Program-made: the position numbers and the translations under genes
NCBI GenBank assembly: GCA_024509875.1
Contig: JAMPIV010019091.1
Coordinates: forward strand, 248,001-312,000
Length of the DNA: 64,000 bases
Direction of reading: 5' to 3'
Origin: Oreohelix idahoensis
Taxonomy: Eukaryota; Mollusca; Gastropoda; Stylommatophora; Oreohelicidae
Notes under the pieces: model-generated
The model's database searches: none
The model's input: the letters and a program-made list of their open reading frames with translations, nothing else
What the model was told of the DNA's origin: nothing
Part shown: one piece after another, positions 20,076-31,403 of the stretch
How the letters are laid out: every line of letters starts with the position of its first letter
How positions within the stretch are numbered: position 1 is the first letter of the stretch

Positions 20076-21757
20076 TGGTGTGCAAAATGAAACCTTTTAG
20101 GCTTAACATAGACGCCCATTTTGTGTAAATGATAGTAAGAATTTATTTATCAGTGCCAGGAAAGGTATTGAACAGGATTATCCTTGAGAGATTAAAGGAG
20201 TCCATAGACAAGAAATTGAGAGATGAACAAGCAGGTTTTCGACAAAACAGATCATGTACAGACCAGATAGCCACTTTGAGAATAATAGTTGAACAAAGTC
20301 TGGAATGGAATTCACCACTATACATCGGATTTGTGGACTACGAAAAAGCATTTGACAGTGTGGACAGAGAATCACTTTGGAAATTGATGAGGCATTATGG
20401 AGTTCCCCTGAAAATCATTAATTTAATAAAGAAAACCTATGAAGACATGACGTGCAGGGTTCTTCATGAAGGACAGCTTACAGAACCATTTGGGATAAGA
20501 ACAGGAGTGCGACAGGGATGCCTCTTGTCTCCATTTCTTTTCTTGCTGGCAATAGATTGGGTTATGAGATCATCGACAACACACAACAGAAAAGGAATCC
20601 AGTGGACTCTGACTAAGCAGTTGGATGATCTGGATTTTGCTGATGATTTGGCTCTCCTGTCCCATAACCGTAATCAGATGCAGGACAAATTGAAAACACT
20701 CGATGAGAGGTCACAGCAATTGGGTCTGAAAATACACAGGGAAAAGACAAAAATAATGCGAATAAATGCAGGTAATGAAAACAGGGTTGAACTTGAAGAA
20801 ACGCCAATACAAGATGTAGAATCATACACATATCTTGGCAGTAATATAGACAAAGTTGGAGGGACAGACAGCGATATCAAAATAAGAATACAAAAAGCAA
20901 GAGGAGCTTTCATTGCATTGGGAAATATATGGAGATCAAGAGAAATAGGATCCAACACGAAAATAAGAATCTTCAACTCAAATGTGAAGTCAGTCCTATT
21001 GTATGGCTCGGAGACATGGAGAACAACAAAGACAACAACCAAAAAGCTACAGACTTTCATAAATGGGTGCTTGCGTAGAATAGAGGGATTAAAATGGTAT
21101 GACAAGGTTACCAATGTGGAACTGATGACAAGAACTGGACAAGTGCCAGTGGAACAAGAGATGAGAAGAAGACGATGGCGATGGATAGGACACACACTGA
21201 GGAAACCTGTTGATAGCATTACAAGGCAGTCCTTGTTCTGGAACCCCCAGGGCAAGAGAGGCAGAGGAAGACCAAGAAGTACATGGAGAAGAGAGTTGGA
21301 GACAGAGGTGAAAATGATGAGGAGAACATGGAAAGAACTTGAGATGATGGCACGTGACAGGAGGACTTGGCATGTGTTTGTTGAAGGCCTATGCTCCTTT
21401 GGGAGTGGAGGGTTATGAAAGATGTATAAACGGAAAGGTATATATATTTCAACGACGGGAATGTTACTTGAGAGGTAGGTGCAAAGACTTCCTCGAATAG
21501 TAGTTCAATTATAGAGAAAAATCGTTTAAAATGACATCTATACATCAGGGTTGTCCCCAATTTAGTTAGTTAAAGTCTGCATAGATTTAAATGCATTTTG
21601 CTAACTAAACAATTATTAGATAGAAAGGTAGAGATAAATTCACAGTATAATTCTACTTTAAATGATCAAAATCGGCCCAGAATTAAGAGAGATAATACAT
21701 ATTTAAAATTTTGCACATTGAACAAGAAGGCAGAAATCACTTCAATTTTAGATTCCC
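20076..21757 (+). mobile_element. LINE-B-containing insertion in the 5' LTR of element 2
   Basis: The 3' LTR reads straight across this point (CTCCTTTTTC, five bases, then ACCGGTTTTGG near 32170-32185), so these 1.7 kb are inserted here. No clean TSD was found. The LINE occupies about 20140-21420; the remaining sequence is unassigned. Confidence 0.8.
20129..21418 (+). CDS. LINE-B reverse transcriptase, 5' truncated but open
   Basis: A 429-residue open frame covering RT from [20 protein letters not shown] to the C-terminal tail. Motifs: [51 protein letters not shown], the catalytic FADDLALLSHN, EKTKIMRINAGN, YLGSNIDKVGG and SVLLYGSETW. The C-terminus ([29 protein letters not shown]) matches a tail common in invertebrate LINE proteins. 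The endonuclease is missing, so this is a 5'-truncated insertion whose RT is still uninterrupted. The ATG is only the first in the surviving frame. LINE-B fragments recur through 48.7-64 kb. Confidence 0.92.
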   Translation: MIVRIYLSVPGKVLNRIILERLKESIDKKLRDEQAGFRQNRSCTDQIATLRIIVEQSLEWNSPLYIGFVDYEKAFDSVDRESLWKLMRHYGVPLKIINLIKKTYEDMTCRVLHEGQLTEPFGIRTGVRQGCLLSPFLFLLAIDWVMRSSTTHNRKGIQWTLTKQLDDLDFADDLALLSHNRNQMQDKLKTLDERSQQLGLKIHREKTKIMRINAGNENRVELEETPIQDVESYTYLGSNIDKVGGTDSDIKIRIQKARGAFIALGNIWRSREIGSNTKIRIFNSNVKSVLLYGSETWRTTKTTTKKLQTFINGCLRRIEGLKWYDKVTNVELMTRTGQVPVEQEMRRRRWRWIGHTLRKPVDSITRQSLFWNPQGKRGRGRPRSTWRRELETEVKMMRRTWKELEMMARDRRTWHVFVEGLCSFGSGGL

Positions 21758-22296
21758 AAAACCGGTTTTGGACCATGTTATCCGAGAGGGAGGGTGCGGT
21801 ACTATAAAAGTCCTTGAACTTGGCTTTTTGGTTGAACAGGGTATTACAGCAATCTAGTAGACGAAAACAACAACAATGATTTTATGCCACAACTTTTTTA
21901 AACACAAGCTGAACAGAAGAGAGCTGCAAAACGTGTGCTGTCAAATACTTTGCCACTGTATCTGCATAGCAGACCTAGATACCTCTTAACAGCCTGTTAC
22001 AGCTTATGTGTATTGCCTGAGGGTAAGAAAGAATACCGTATATATATGTATATAATTATGTAATTTTCCTGTGATTAATCCACTTGTGTGTTATGAAGTG
22101 TGTTGAATGTGTTAAGAAAAAAAATTACAGAACGAGTGTGTTGCCGGCTTGAACGCAAGCATGTGTTGACTTTTAGAGACGAAAGCCAGCATTTAGAAAT
22201 GTGTAGAATAAATGAGAATGATGGCAAAAATACGACTGTAAGTTTAATAATGCATTTGAAGGAGTATTTCATAAAGGAAAGACACACTGATCAGGA
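21758..22296 (+). repeat. 5' LTR of element 2, segment 2, with a SINE-B fragment
   Basis: Matches 32180-32576 and continues as 41779-41862. The piece 21825-21876 is absent from the 3' LTR and reads GGTTGAACAGGGTATTACAG, ending in an AAC-rich tail: a 52-bp plus-strand SINE-B 3' end. The run ATGAGAATGATGG at 22213 is the empty site of element 3. Confidence 0.88.
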
Positions 22297-23114
22297 CACG
22301 GCTGTTTGCCAGCGATCTTTTAGTTTTCCCTGACCGCGCTATTTATAGCTATCGTGACAGAGGTCACGTGGTCAACTTCCTAAGGAGAAAAAAATGTGGC
22401 GGTCTTTACTTTTGATAGGGCTTAATTAATGCTTTTAGGCTACTTTATTATTATAAATACCGGCTTTAATTTTGCGTAAAGCTAGACTAGAAATGTTAGA
22501 GTAAATTTTAGAACAAGAACAAACATTTTATCACAATTAGAATAGAAGATATAATAGTCTGAAATAGTGTAAAATTTACGTTTTTTTAATATTTTGTTAT
22601 GGTTTGTTTCTAATGCAATTTACACTAAAACGGTCACAATCAACATGCATAACAAATTACAGAAATCAAAAGTAGAAAACCTGCAGAAAATGGATATCAA
22701 AGTTTTGTTTTGGTTTCATGCGTCAAACATTAATTATTGAAACATTAAATTGCAAGTCCACATTTATTACCTTAAAATAACACACCCAATTGTCCCCAAA
22801 ACATGAGAGCTAACAATTGTCTCAATCATAAATCACGATGGTCATGTAAAAATGAGTATGGTCATGAGTAAAACGAAATGTTCAATTTAATAGATAAATA
22901 GGTGTATTTAATAAATACATCTATTAAATTATTTCCACACTCTGTTAATTCTGTCACTCTCACGCAACAACTGCCATAATTTGCTCTAGCCCCAAAATTT
23001 CGCTCAATTATCATTCACACTTCCTTTTTTTATAGGATGAATCTGTACATTCACAGATGGAGAAATTTGTAACAAATGAGTTTCCATTATAAATTTTAAT
23101 TGTGAAGTTATATT

Positions 23115-24353
23115 TTAAATACCGCTGGCGCGTCTTTCAATTTTGGAAATAGTGGAATGTACAAATTCTCCTCCTTGCTCTCCATGCATGCCCTTTCCAA
23201 AGCCATGAGTTCTGATCCAGTCTGCGCAATGTTTTTCTAATATGTGCTGTTTAGGAATTGTCTTACTGGGGAATAGCTTTCTGAACAAAGACATATAAGT
23301 CGCTATTGATGCTGTTATTGATTCTTTACTAATTGGTTTACTGTGTGATATTTTGTTGTGTACTTTCTCAAATGCTTCTTTCAGTGAGTTGAATTGTTCT
23401 TGGGCAATAAAAGCTATGTTAGTTATATCTTGTTTGTCTGTAATTTTCAGTGTTTGTGTAATGATTGCTCTTGTAAGATCTTTATAAATTTTTTGCGTGA
23501 GATATATGTGACAGTGATTCCCTATGAATGCTCTGCTATGATAAGCCTGTGGTATGATTTTGTGTTTGGCTAGTACCTTGTCCAAGTGTGAGCAAACTGG
23601 ACCAGACCTAGCACACAGATCTTGAAACTGAAGTTTGGCCAGCGCATCTTGTGCATTTTCAAGTTTAACTTTAAAACTATCTGTCTCCTCCTTATCCTCA
23701 CAAAGTTCAATACCTACCTGAAAAAATTCAATTTTAGCTTCTAATTCTTCTGCCTGTTTCCAGTTCCAACCAAATCTCTTCAAGTTCTTAATAGTACTAA
23801 TGTTTGCATGTATCTCTTGCGGATTCTCAAATATCTTTGCGTCTATTGTATCGGCTACCTGTTCTAGAAGTCTGTGGTTTTTCAAAACAATGCCTAATAA
23901 AATATGAAGGTAAGGAGGAGCTACATTTTCAATTTCAATCTCTAACATTGGTTTGTGTAAACAATTATGGTAACGTGCCACTTGCCTTTTATTCCCTTTC
24001 CCATATTTCACATATCTATTGTAATCTCTTATCAACATTGCCAAACTTCTTGGTTTGCAAGTTGTATGCTCTCTGGATGTCTTTATTTCCTTGTTTTGCT
24101 GGAGACACCACAGACATGGGTATATTCCTTGAGCTCCAGACAAACCAAACATTTTCATCAAAAAGTCATAATCCCCGAATAAGAAAACAACAACTTTTTC
24201 ACCATCCCACTCTAAATCTTTTAGTGACTCTATCTGAGCTTTCATGCCATTGATAAATATTTCTAAATTATCATATGTATCTCTGACTCTAGCCATTGAT
24301 AAAAGGATGGTATTAGATTTAGAATTTGGTTTCTCTAAATTTACTACCTGCAT
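23115..24353 (-). CDS. Chapaev-like transposase, C-terminal part
   Basis: A 412-residue open frame. FLFGDYDFLMKMFGLSG (a D likely to be catalytic) is followed closely by a YPCLWC Cys-x2-Cys, the arrangement described for CMC transposases. NVAPPYLHILLG follows, with a C-terminal HGEQGGEFVHSTISKIERR that probably supplies the catalytic E. It would cut the CACGGCTGTTTG ends. Full-length relatives are longer, so the N-terminus is missing. At the ATG, the minus strand shows a pyrimidine stretch and CAG, so this may be a 3' exon whose upstream exon was lost when the Gypsy fragment arrived. Confidence 0.75.
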   Translation of the reverse strand: MQVVNLEKPNSKSNTILLSMARVRDTYDNLEIFINGMKAQIESLKDLEWDGEKVVVFLFGDYDFLMKMFGLSGAQGIYPCLWCLQQNKEIKTSREHTTCKPRSLAMLIRDYNRYVKYGKGNKRQVARYHNCLHKPMLEIEIENVAPPYLHILLGIVLKNHRLLEQVADTIDAKIFENPQEIHANISTIKNLKRFGWNWKQAEELEAKIEFFQVGIELCEDKEETDSFKVKLENAQDALAKLQFQDLCARSGPVCSHLDKVLAKHKIIPQAYHSRAFIGNHCHIYLTQKIYKDLTRAIITQTLKITDKQDITNIAFIAQEQFNSLKEAFEKVHNKISHSKPISKESITASIATYMSLFRKLFPSKTIPKQHILEKHCADWIRTHGFGKGMHGEQGGEFVHSTISKIERRASGI

Positions 24354-24732
24354 TGTAACTTTGAATGAAAGAAGATATACAAACAGTTACTTAGAATTCT
24401 TTAGCAGCCGTCGTGTGCACAGGATTGTCTACCAAAGAACACTAATGGAACAGTCCTTATCTCACACACAATTTAAAAAAAGACATTCATATTATAAATA
24501 CAAGATTAACAAGACTTGAAAGATAGATCAAAGTATTGTGGAAGTAATCTATCTATAGCTTTACATGTTTTCTGACGCTTATATACGCAGCTAAATATCA
24601 TTATAAATGAATGAAAATGCAAAAACAGATGGTGCTTTATAAAAAGTTATTTTTTTACAACCTTATTTAAGATTTGCGAGTATCAGGAATGCGTTTGCAG
24701 TGATTTAAATGTTATAAAATCTTTCATTCTCA

Positions 24733-25084
24733 GGACAGATGCTTCAGCAGTAGGCATAGGTGGATGTCTCATGCAGGTGCACAAGGACACCCTGCACCCT
24801 GTCCTCTATGCCAGCCGAAAGTTGTTGCCGGCAGAGAAGAGATATGCCACAGTTGAAAGAGAATGTTTGGCTATTGTCTGGGCAGTATCCAAGCTGTCAC
24901 GTTATTTGCTGGGATCACATTTTCTGTTACAGACTGATCACAAGCCACTCGTCTTTCTGCGGTCTACCAAGTCACCAAACAGCAGATTGACAAGATGGGC
25001 TTTAATCTTACAACAGTTCCACTTCACTGTCATGCCTGTAACGGGACATTCCAATGTAATGGCAGATGTTTTGTCACGGTTATA
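24733..25084 (+). pseudogene. Gypsy RNase H domain, 5' truncated
   Basis: Reads RTDASAVGIGGCLMQVHK, VLYASRKLLPAEKRYATVER, LLQTDHKPLVFL and NVMADVLSRL, then a stop. The complete RNase H fold residues are there, but RT is absent. Compare the partly deleted RNase H of element 2 at 31740-31960. Confidence 0.9.
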
Positions 25085-25354
25085 ATAAAGCATGTTTACT
25101 TGTAGTTATATTTGTGTAAGTTTGATGACGTTACATGAAGTTTGTAGATGATGCATGCATTTCTCTGATATGAAAATGAATTTTGTTTAACTTTAAAGAT
25201 ATTGAATGTGATTATCGCTAGAATAATTTGTATGCTTTTAGGATGGGTTGATGTATTTTGTATGTAAGCATTGTTTACTTTGATGATGTATAAGACTCCC
25301 ATCTTTGTCTTCACTGTGAAAAACCCCGGTTTTTCACGTGGGGAAAGGGGTGGA

Positions 25355-25963
25355 TGTCACGGATTGTTTTGATGGTATTTTGCATGTGTGAATGTTCCCA
25401 TGCTCCAGCGGGAGTTTATAAGTTATGTGAGTTGTTGTGAGCTGGGAATGCGTGCATGGTAAGAATTTAGCTACAGGGTTGTGAGCGTTGCTTGAGACAA
25501 GCTGTTAGTTTTTGTGATGCGTGAATGAAGATCAGTGGAGCGTGAAAGGGTTTCACGGGTTTTAGTGAATACGCATGAAAGGGGCAGTCAGCGGGAGGAG
25601 TGTGTTGGTTTAGACATGTGTTGAGTCAGTAGAGAGCAGACAGTAGACAGGAGACAGCATAGAGTGTAGAGCAGAGAAGGGTGGATGTTGCAGTAGTTGT
25701 TTATGAATAATCCTAGTTGCTGTGTGTAGTGATTCCGAGAAGCAGAGTGCTTACAGATTACTCGGAATTGATGATGTCTACATTATTTGTAATGGCCCTG
25801 CGTCCATTGTGATTTATTGTTCATATAATATATTGTGGAGATTGACAGAGCTGTTAGAGTTAGTACTTTATTCCTTGGACAATGAGCTATACGAGCGGTG
25901 TATAAGTGTTGTCTGTCTAATCTTCCACATCCACCTACATACACCCTACTCGTCACAGTGACA
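25355..25963 (+). repeat. LTR of the third Gypsy element
   Basis: TGTCACGGATTG at the start and CGTCACAGTGACA at the end, directly after a purine tract. No second copy in the window. Confidence 0.75.
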
Positions 25964-26465
25964 ATATGCTTGTTCTTGTAATGCCAAACTCACAAAACTG
26001 ACTACCACACATTCTCAAGATATGAAACCAAAAAAAAAAAAGTATGTGGAAATAATCTTTAGCTTCCCTTCGAGAAGTCTTTGTAATTATAAACTCAAAC
26101 GAATGGGCCGATTTTTAGATATTAAATTAATAAAAAGATTACTTATTTTATGAATTTCCTCAAATGATGACGCTGTTTTCAAAAGTCTGTAACTCCGTCA
26201 AAACTAATTTCAAACAAATAAAAATGCAATCAAAAATAAAACACAGAACAAAGTTATAGTACACAAAAGAATTTTAGCGCTGTGTTTATCCAGAACGAGT
26301 GTGTAATGATTTATATTTTACTGATTTTACACACACATCAGCTGATTTTCCCCGCCAAAACCCTCAGTAGTTTTTTACGGTGCATATGAAAATTTTATAC
26401 CCGGTGTCAGAATTCCGGTCACCGAAACTAAAAGATCGCTCGGGTATAAGGCACAAACAGCCGTG
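25964..26465. other. Right interior of the Chapaev element
   Basis: AT-rich and non-coding, ending in the right TIR. Confidence 0.7.
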
Positions 26466-26813
26466 AGGAACATAAGAAAGGATGACAGGATTTGTTAACA
26501 TGTATTAATCAAGGTGTCACTTAGTAGTTTGTATTAAACCAAATCATTGTATGGAAGCAGATCATGGACAAAAGGATCTAACGTAGGATTTATAAGGAAA
26601 GTGTAATCACATTGAACTGACTGGGAGTGGTACTGAGGAAAATTGTCCTGTGCAACTGTTAGCACAATGTCTGACACTGTTTGTTACGTCCATTGTGTGT
26701 GTGGATAGAATAGTGCTGGACCATACAAGGGTTGTGATTATTTGTATTACAGGTTTTATCCTGCAACTACACAGAGTGTACGAGACATCCACTTCTGTGG
26801 GACTCTGTGGTGC
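26466..26813 (+). repeat. 5' LTR of element 2, segment 3
   Basis: Matches 42185-42530 nearly base for base up to GTGGTGCAAA, where similarity stops. That places the LTR/internal junction at about 26813. Confidence 0.85.
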
Positions 26814-27859
26814 AAACGTTCTCAAGTTACATAGAACTAGACACCCCGTTTTCCCCTGCCTGGAGATCCAGACGTTATGTGATCCCGGCCATAGTTGGAT
26901 GCTTCTCATTTTACAAGATAAGTGGAAACACAATTCCACTGGTCAGCCTATCCAGAACTATTATCAAACCAATAAAATACAAATAACAAAAACAGTTTGA
27001 GTGATGACTCATGAAGGACTTGATTAAACTAAAATACAAACTTCACAGTCCAGCGAAAGTGATAACTATATGTTAAATAAATAATTGACATTTTAAATAT
27101 AACTTTATCATATTGAAGTATTGTGGAAATGACATTCCATGTGTATTTACTTTTATTTTGTAAAAACCTTTGAAATTATTTTATAATTTTCCTAACCGAA
27201 AAGAGAAACGGTATAGGATCAATAAATTGTAAATATATTTATATAATCAGTCCTGCTTAATTATTTAATTTGAGTTAAGGTTCTGGTTGTTATAAATATT
27301 ACATATTTAGTTAATTAATTAATCTCCTAGCAGAGTCAATATAAATATAATAACCATTATTCAAGGGAGGATCTTGAGAGGTAGCACTTAGACCTTCAGG
27401 AACAAACACTATCATCATACTTGAAGGTTTATACAGCTTGACCCTACCTTTGATTGTCGAAACACCCTTGCTCTTTTCAGAGAAGGGGGTATTTCTTATA
27501 AGACCAGTCTCTTATCTGGCACTATCCTGGTATCATCTGATACATCTTTTTGTCCAGGATATCTTTCATTTTAATAACATCTGAACCTCCCGCAACATCT
27601 GGTGTCTCTTTCCTGGATTTCACTTAATACTCTGGGCTCTTTACTTTAAGACAGGTAGTTGTAAGATTAAAAGTAAAAGTAAAGATAAATGTAAATATAA
27701 ATAAGAGAAAGAAAGTAATAAAAAAAATATAACTCATTGTAAAATTAGTGAGTAATTAACCAAATTTTGGTGACTGGATGAGCTGACAGTGGTTGTATAT
27801 TAATTAAGTTGGTATATTAATTAAGTTTGTAATTTGTATATTGATACGATTGCAAGAGA
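26814..27859 (+). other. Untranslated leader of element 2
   Basis: About 1 kb between the LTR and the gag ATG. No clear primer binding site or ORF. Confidence 0.6.
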
Positions 27860-28940
27860 ATGGCAGACTTGGCAAAATTTAGATCTGCTACAGTGCAGTC
27901 GGCAAAAGAATTTGGATTAAGTGGGGAGGACCTTATTAAATATGTCACCACTGAATGTGACAAGTTTACTGAAAGAGAAGATAAGAGGTTGGAAACAGAA
28001 AGAAGATTACAACTAGAAGCTGATAGGGAGGCTAAGCAAATAGAATCTGAGGCTAGGAAACTAGAAGCTGATAGGGAAGCTGAAGTTAAAAAATTACAAC
28101 TAGAAGCTGATAGAAAGGCTAGAAAAATGGAGGCTGAAAAAGAGGAAAAGAGATTGCAAATGGAGGCTGAAAAAAGGGGAAAAGAGATTGCAAAGGGAAC
28201 ATGAGTTGAGACTGAAAGAGCTTGAACTTCAAGGAAACGTTCCAGTAAATGGAAGTAGTCCAACTACATCTGACACTAGTGCAAGTCATGGTACCTCTAA
28301 TGGAGTCACGAATTTTCACATGGATCCATTTGTGGAGAAAGAAGATGATATTGAGTCTTATTTAAGTAGGTACGAGAAATTAGCTACTAACTATGGCCTA
28401 GAGAAAGAGAAGTGGAGCCTTAAGTTATCACAAGGGCTGAGAGGAGCCTCTTACGAAGTTTTTGCAAAACTTGGCAGAGAAGACCAAGAAGATTATGACA
28501 TCTTGAAGCAGGCATTGCTAGTCCGTTATGAAAAGAACTCAGAATTCTATAAGAAGAAATTCAGAACTGCCAAGCTACTTTCTGGAGAAACTTACCACCA
28601 ATTCTCTGCAAGATTAGAAATCTACTTGGAGAAGTGGACTACTCTTGGAAAATGTCAAGACCTGAAAGAAATGGTCATGATGGAGCAAGTGAGAGAGTCT
28701 ATGCCTCCAGACATGAGAAAATTTCTTATGGAACAAGGTGCAGAGAGATTGGGGGAGATTATAACAGTTGCTGAGAGATACCAAGCGGCTCAGTCAGAAA
28801 TAGCTGAAGTTAAGAAGAAACAAGGAGATAGTAGTAAAACCCCACAAAACCAGAATAAGTTTGAAAATAGGGACCAACCACATAGATACAAACAAGGTTT
28901 TGACAGGCCTAAATATGACCAAAGAGACATGAGCCCTTAG
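27860..28940 (+). pseudogene. Element 2 Gag, coiled coil plus SCAN-like capsid
   Basis: Starts at the first ATG of the internal region. Residues 20-110 are a highly charged coiled coil (repeats of LEADREA and EKEEKRLQME). A frame break near 28190 leads into the rest. The capsid part (YLSRYEKLATNYG, LKQALLVRYEKNSEFY, SGETYHQFSARLEIYLEKW, MVMMEQVRESMPPDMRKFL) resembles the SCAN domain, which is thought to derive from Gmr1-like Gag. A TAG at 28938-28940 interrupts the frame just before the Cys knuckle. Confidence 0.85.
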
Positions 28941-29654
28941 GTACAGGATAAGAAAGCCTACAGACAAGGAGAAAAGTGGTGTAAAATATGTAAAATGAAT
29001 AATCACCATACTAAAGACTGTAGGAAAAAGAACCCTCCATATTTCGCTGCATGCCTCAAAACAGGAAACAAGGGAAAGAAGGAACTGTCTACAGGGCAGC
29101 ATGAACTTCATCATCCCCCTGTGTGTGAAGAAGTAGTATGTAATGGTACCACTATCAAGTGCCTTTATGATACTGGATTGGACTTTGACTCAGTCGTGAG
29201 TTCTACCCTGGTGCACCCAGATCAATATACCACAGAAACAGTGGAGATACAGGGAGCAACTAAGGATGTAGCAACCATGACACTGCCCATAGCAAGAATT
29301 AAAGTCAAAACTCGCTATGTGGAAGGAGTGATTAGAGCAGCAGTGATAAATGAACCAATCTACCCTCTGATATTGGGGTGTAGATATGTGTTTTTGGGAA
29401 GCCCCAAAAGACCAGTAATTATGGTAGCAGTACAGACCAGGTCACAGTCTAGGAATGAGAAAGACAACCCAATAAATATTCATCCTAAAAAGATGAAAAA
29501 GGCCCAGGCAAAAGATAAAACATTGAAACCTTGCTTTGTCAAATTGCCAAACAGCCATAAACCCCCCCCCCCCCAAAGCAAGGACAATTTTATGTGGATG
29601 ATGGATTGCTTTACAGGAAAGCTGGAGCAGGACCCAATGGGCATAGCCAGTTAG
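28941..29654 (+). pseudogene. Element 2 Cys knuckle and protease
   Basis: Continues in the same frame after the TAG. A CX2CX4HX4C knuckle, CKICKMNNHHTKDC, comes first; the aspartic protease site is CLYDTGLDFDSVV, with YPLILGCRYVFLG downstream. The frame is thrown off at a run of about 14 C near 29562-29576, after which the true frame resumes at 29594. Confidence 0.85.
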
Positions 29655-29905
29655 TACTGCCATCTTCTTACAGGGACAAGGCTATGGAACTAGCACATGT
29701 TGATTCAGACGGTGGACATAAGAAAATTGGTACCACTTGTCAACGGACCTCAGTGCAACATTATTGGCCAGGTATTGCTGAAGACATATTTCAGTATGTG
29801 ACCACCTGTGCACAATGTAGCAAGGTGACATCCCCAAGTTGGGAAACTCAGCAGGACCTAGGAACTCATTGCAGTGAACATAGGCCTGGAAAGAAACATA
29901 AATAG
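29594..29905 (+). pseudogene. Element 2 integrase N-terminal zinc module
   Basis: DDGLLYRKAG, then an HHCC module (HVDSDGGHKKIG, HYWPGIAEDIF, VTTCAQCSKV). This lies upstream of RT, which defines the Gmr1-like order. The frame ends in a stop shortly after, and the catalytic core that should follow is absent. Confidence 0.85.
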
Positions 29906-30185
29906 GTAGACATAGGGGTAAGACGGCACCTTCTCACACCTCGTCGTCCATAAAACCAGTGACACTGGCAACTCTCCGTGTTGTCCAGAGAGTAAACACA
30001 ACCCATCCCGCGCCGACACAATATTGCTCGGAATTCTTGGAACGGGCTAAAGATAGAAGTATGGTTAGTCAGCCAACATTGAAACTGAAACTGCGGGGCA
30101 ACCCCAGAAAAATTGGGAGTGGGAGATTGGGCAATTGGTCTAATGCTCAACTCACGTCGACATACGGCTATTAAATTAGCATTAT
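29906..30185. other. Filler replacing the integrase catalytic core
   Basis: About 280 bp with no D-D-E motifs, lying between the zinc module and the integrase C-terminus. Its origin is not recognised. It must have come with a deletion of roughly 150-200 codons of integrase. Confidence 0.6.
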
Positions 30186-30189
30186 GAGG

Positions 30190-30677
30190 GCACCGGCGAC
30201 AGTGGTAGTTGGCCGGCCCTACATCAAAGGTCCATTAGAAGCCTTAATGAGGACATGGACAGATGAGAAAGCAGAAGAGACTGTAACCTCATCATACCAG
30301 TATGTGAACGAGTTGACATCTCGGTTAAAAACTGGCTGGAAATTAGCAAATTAGATAATCTGAGGAAAGCCAGAAGGAAACATGCTGCGTACTATAATAA
30401 GAAGGCGAAGGATAGAGAACTAGCTGTGGGAGAGAAGGTGCTTCTTCTATTACCCGGCAGCAGCAATAAACTTCAGATAGGATGGCAGGGCCCATACACA
30501 GTTCTAGAAATGTTATCTAGAACAAACTACAAGATAGACAAAAAGGGAAAAGAAAAGGTCTATCAAGTGAACCTGCTCAAGAAATATCATGATAGAAAAG
30601 TGTTGGAAGGTGCACATTTAATGACCCTGGCCATAGCCACTGAAATGAAAAATGAAACTCTCACCTTATATGGATAA
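30190..30677 (+). pseudogene. Element 2 integrase C-terminal region with GPY/F motif
   Basis: Reads GRPYIKGPLEALMRTWTDEK, a stop, then AVGEKVLLLLPGSSNKLQIG, WQGPYTVLEML (the GPY/F motif) and KVYQVNLLKKYHDRK. Colinear with 38460-38850 of element 3. This domain helps the integrase bind DNA. Confidence 0.85.
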
Positions 30678-30680
30678 CCC

Positions 30681-31403
30681 TTGAGACCCTGCGAAACTCC
30701 TGCGCAGGTAAAAGACAGTAATCACTTGACAAAAGGGCAGAGGGAGCAGATTCAGAAGGTTTTGGAAAATCATACAGACATGTTAACGGACAAACCGGGG
30801 AACACCAACTTGTTTGAGTATGACATGAAATTACTAGACCCAACACCAATCTGTATGAGGGCCTATTCAATTCCTTTCGCAAAAGAACAAGCTTTAAAGG
30901 GAGAGATAGAATACTTATTGCAAGAAGGCATTATCTCCCATAGTGAATCTCCTTATAGCTCCAGTGTGGTTTTGTTGAGGAAACCCTCTGGGGAACATAG
31001 ACTTTGTATAGATTATAGGAAACTGAATGCTGTCACAGAGTCTCAGGTGGATCCATTACCAGATACAAATCAACTGTTTGCCAGGTTGAATAAGGCAAAA
31101 TATTTTTCTAAGGTGGATCTCAGTAAGGGATATTACCAGATTCCAGTGAAGCCTGAGATCAGACCATTTCTGGCTTTTAGCACCTCGGAAGGGCACTATG
31201 AATTTAATATGTTGCCTTTTGGATTGAAGAATGCTCCGAGTGTGTTCTCCAGAATGATGAGAAAATTATTGGATCCCCTTAAAAATTCAGCTATTACAAA
31301 TTTCATGGATGACATCCTCATCGCCACTGAAACATTTGAGGAACATCTAGCATCTCTAGATATGTTATTTGACAGACTCAAGAGAGGCAAATTTAACTGC
31401 TAG
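30681..31403 (+). pseudogene. Element 2 reverse transcriptase
   Basis: ICMRAYSIPFAKEQALKGEI, YSSSVVLLRKPSGEHRLCID, YRKLNAVTESQVDPLPDTN, KVDLSKGYYQIPVK, YEFNMLPFGLKNAPSVF and the catalytic FMDDILIAT. RT follows integrase. A one-base break at about 31385 shifts into the next segment. Confidence 0.92.

Larger units (their letters stand above)
24733..25963 (+). mobile_element. 3' fragment of a third Gypsy element (RNase H to 3' LTR)
   Basis: Coding from 24733 to the stop near 25084, then about 270 bp, a purine tract GGGGAAAGGGGTGGA, and an LTR (25355-25963) with perfect 6-bp ends TGTCAC/GTGACA. No integrase lies between RNase H and the LTR, so RNase H was the last pol domain, as in Gmr1-like order. 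Everything upstream is missing. No TSD was seen. Confidence 0.8.
22297..26465 (-). mobile_element. Chapaev-like (CMC) DNA transposon with 4-bp TSD
   Basis: Ends are CACGGCTGTTTG (22297) and its reverse complement (to 26465). The TIR resumes after an 11-base indel with AGCGATCTTTTAGTTT on both sides. Flanked by AGGA (22293-22296, 26466-26469); the 3' LTR carries the empty site GATCAGGAACATAAG. CAC termini with a 4-bp TSD fit the Chapaev branch of CMC. It contains a partial transposase and a Gypsy 3' fragment that appears to replace part of its interior. Confidence 0.85.
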
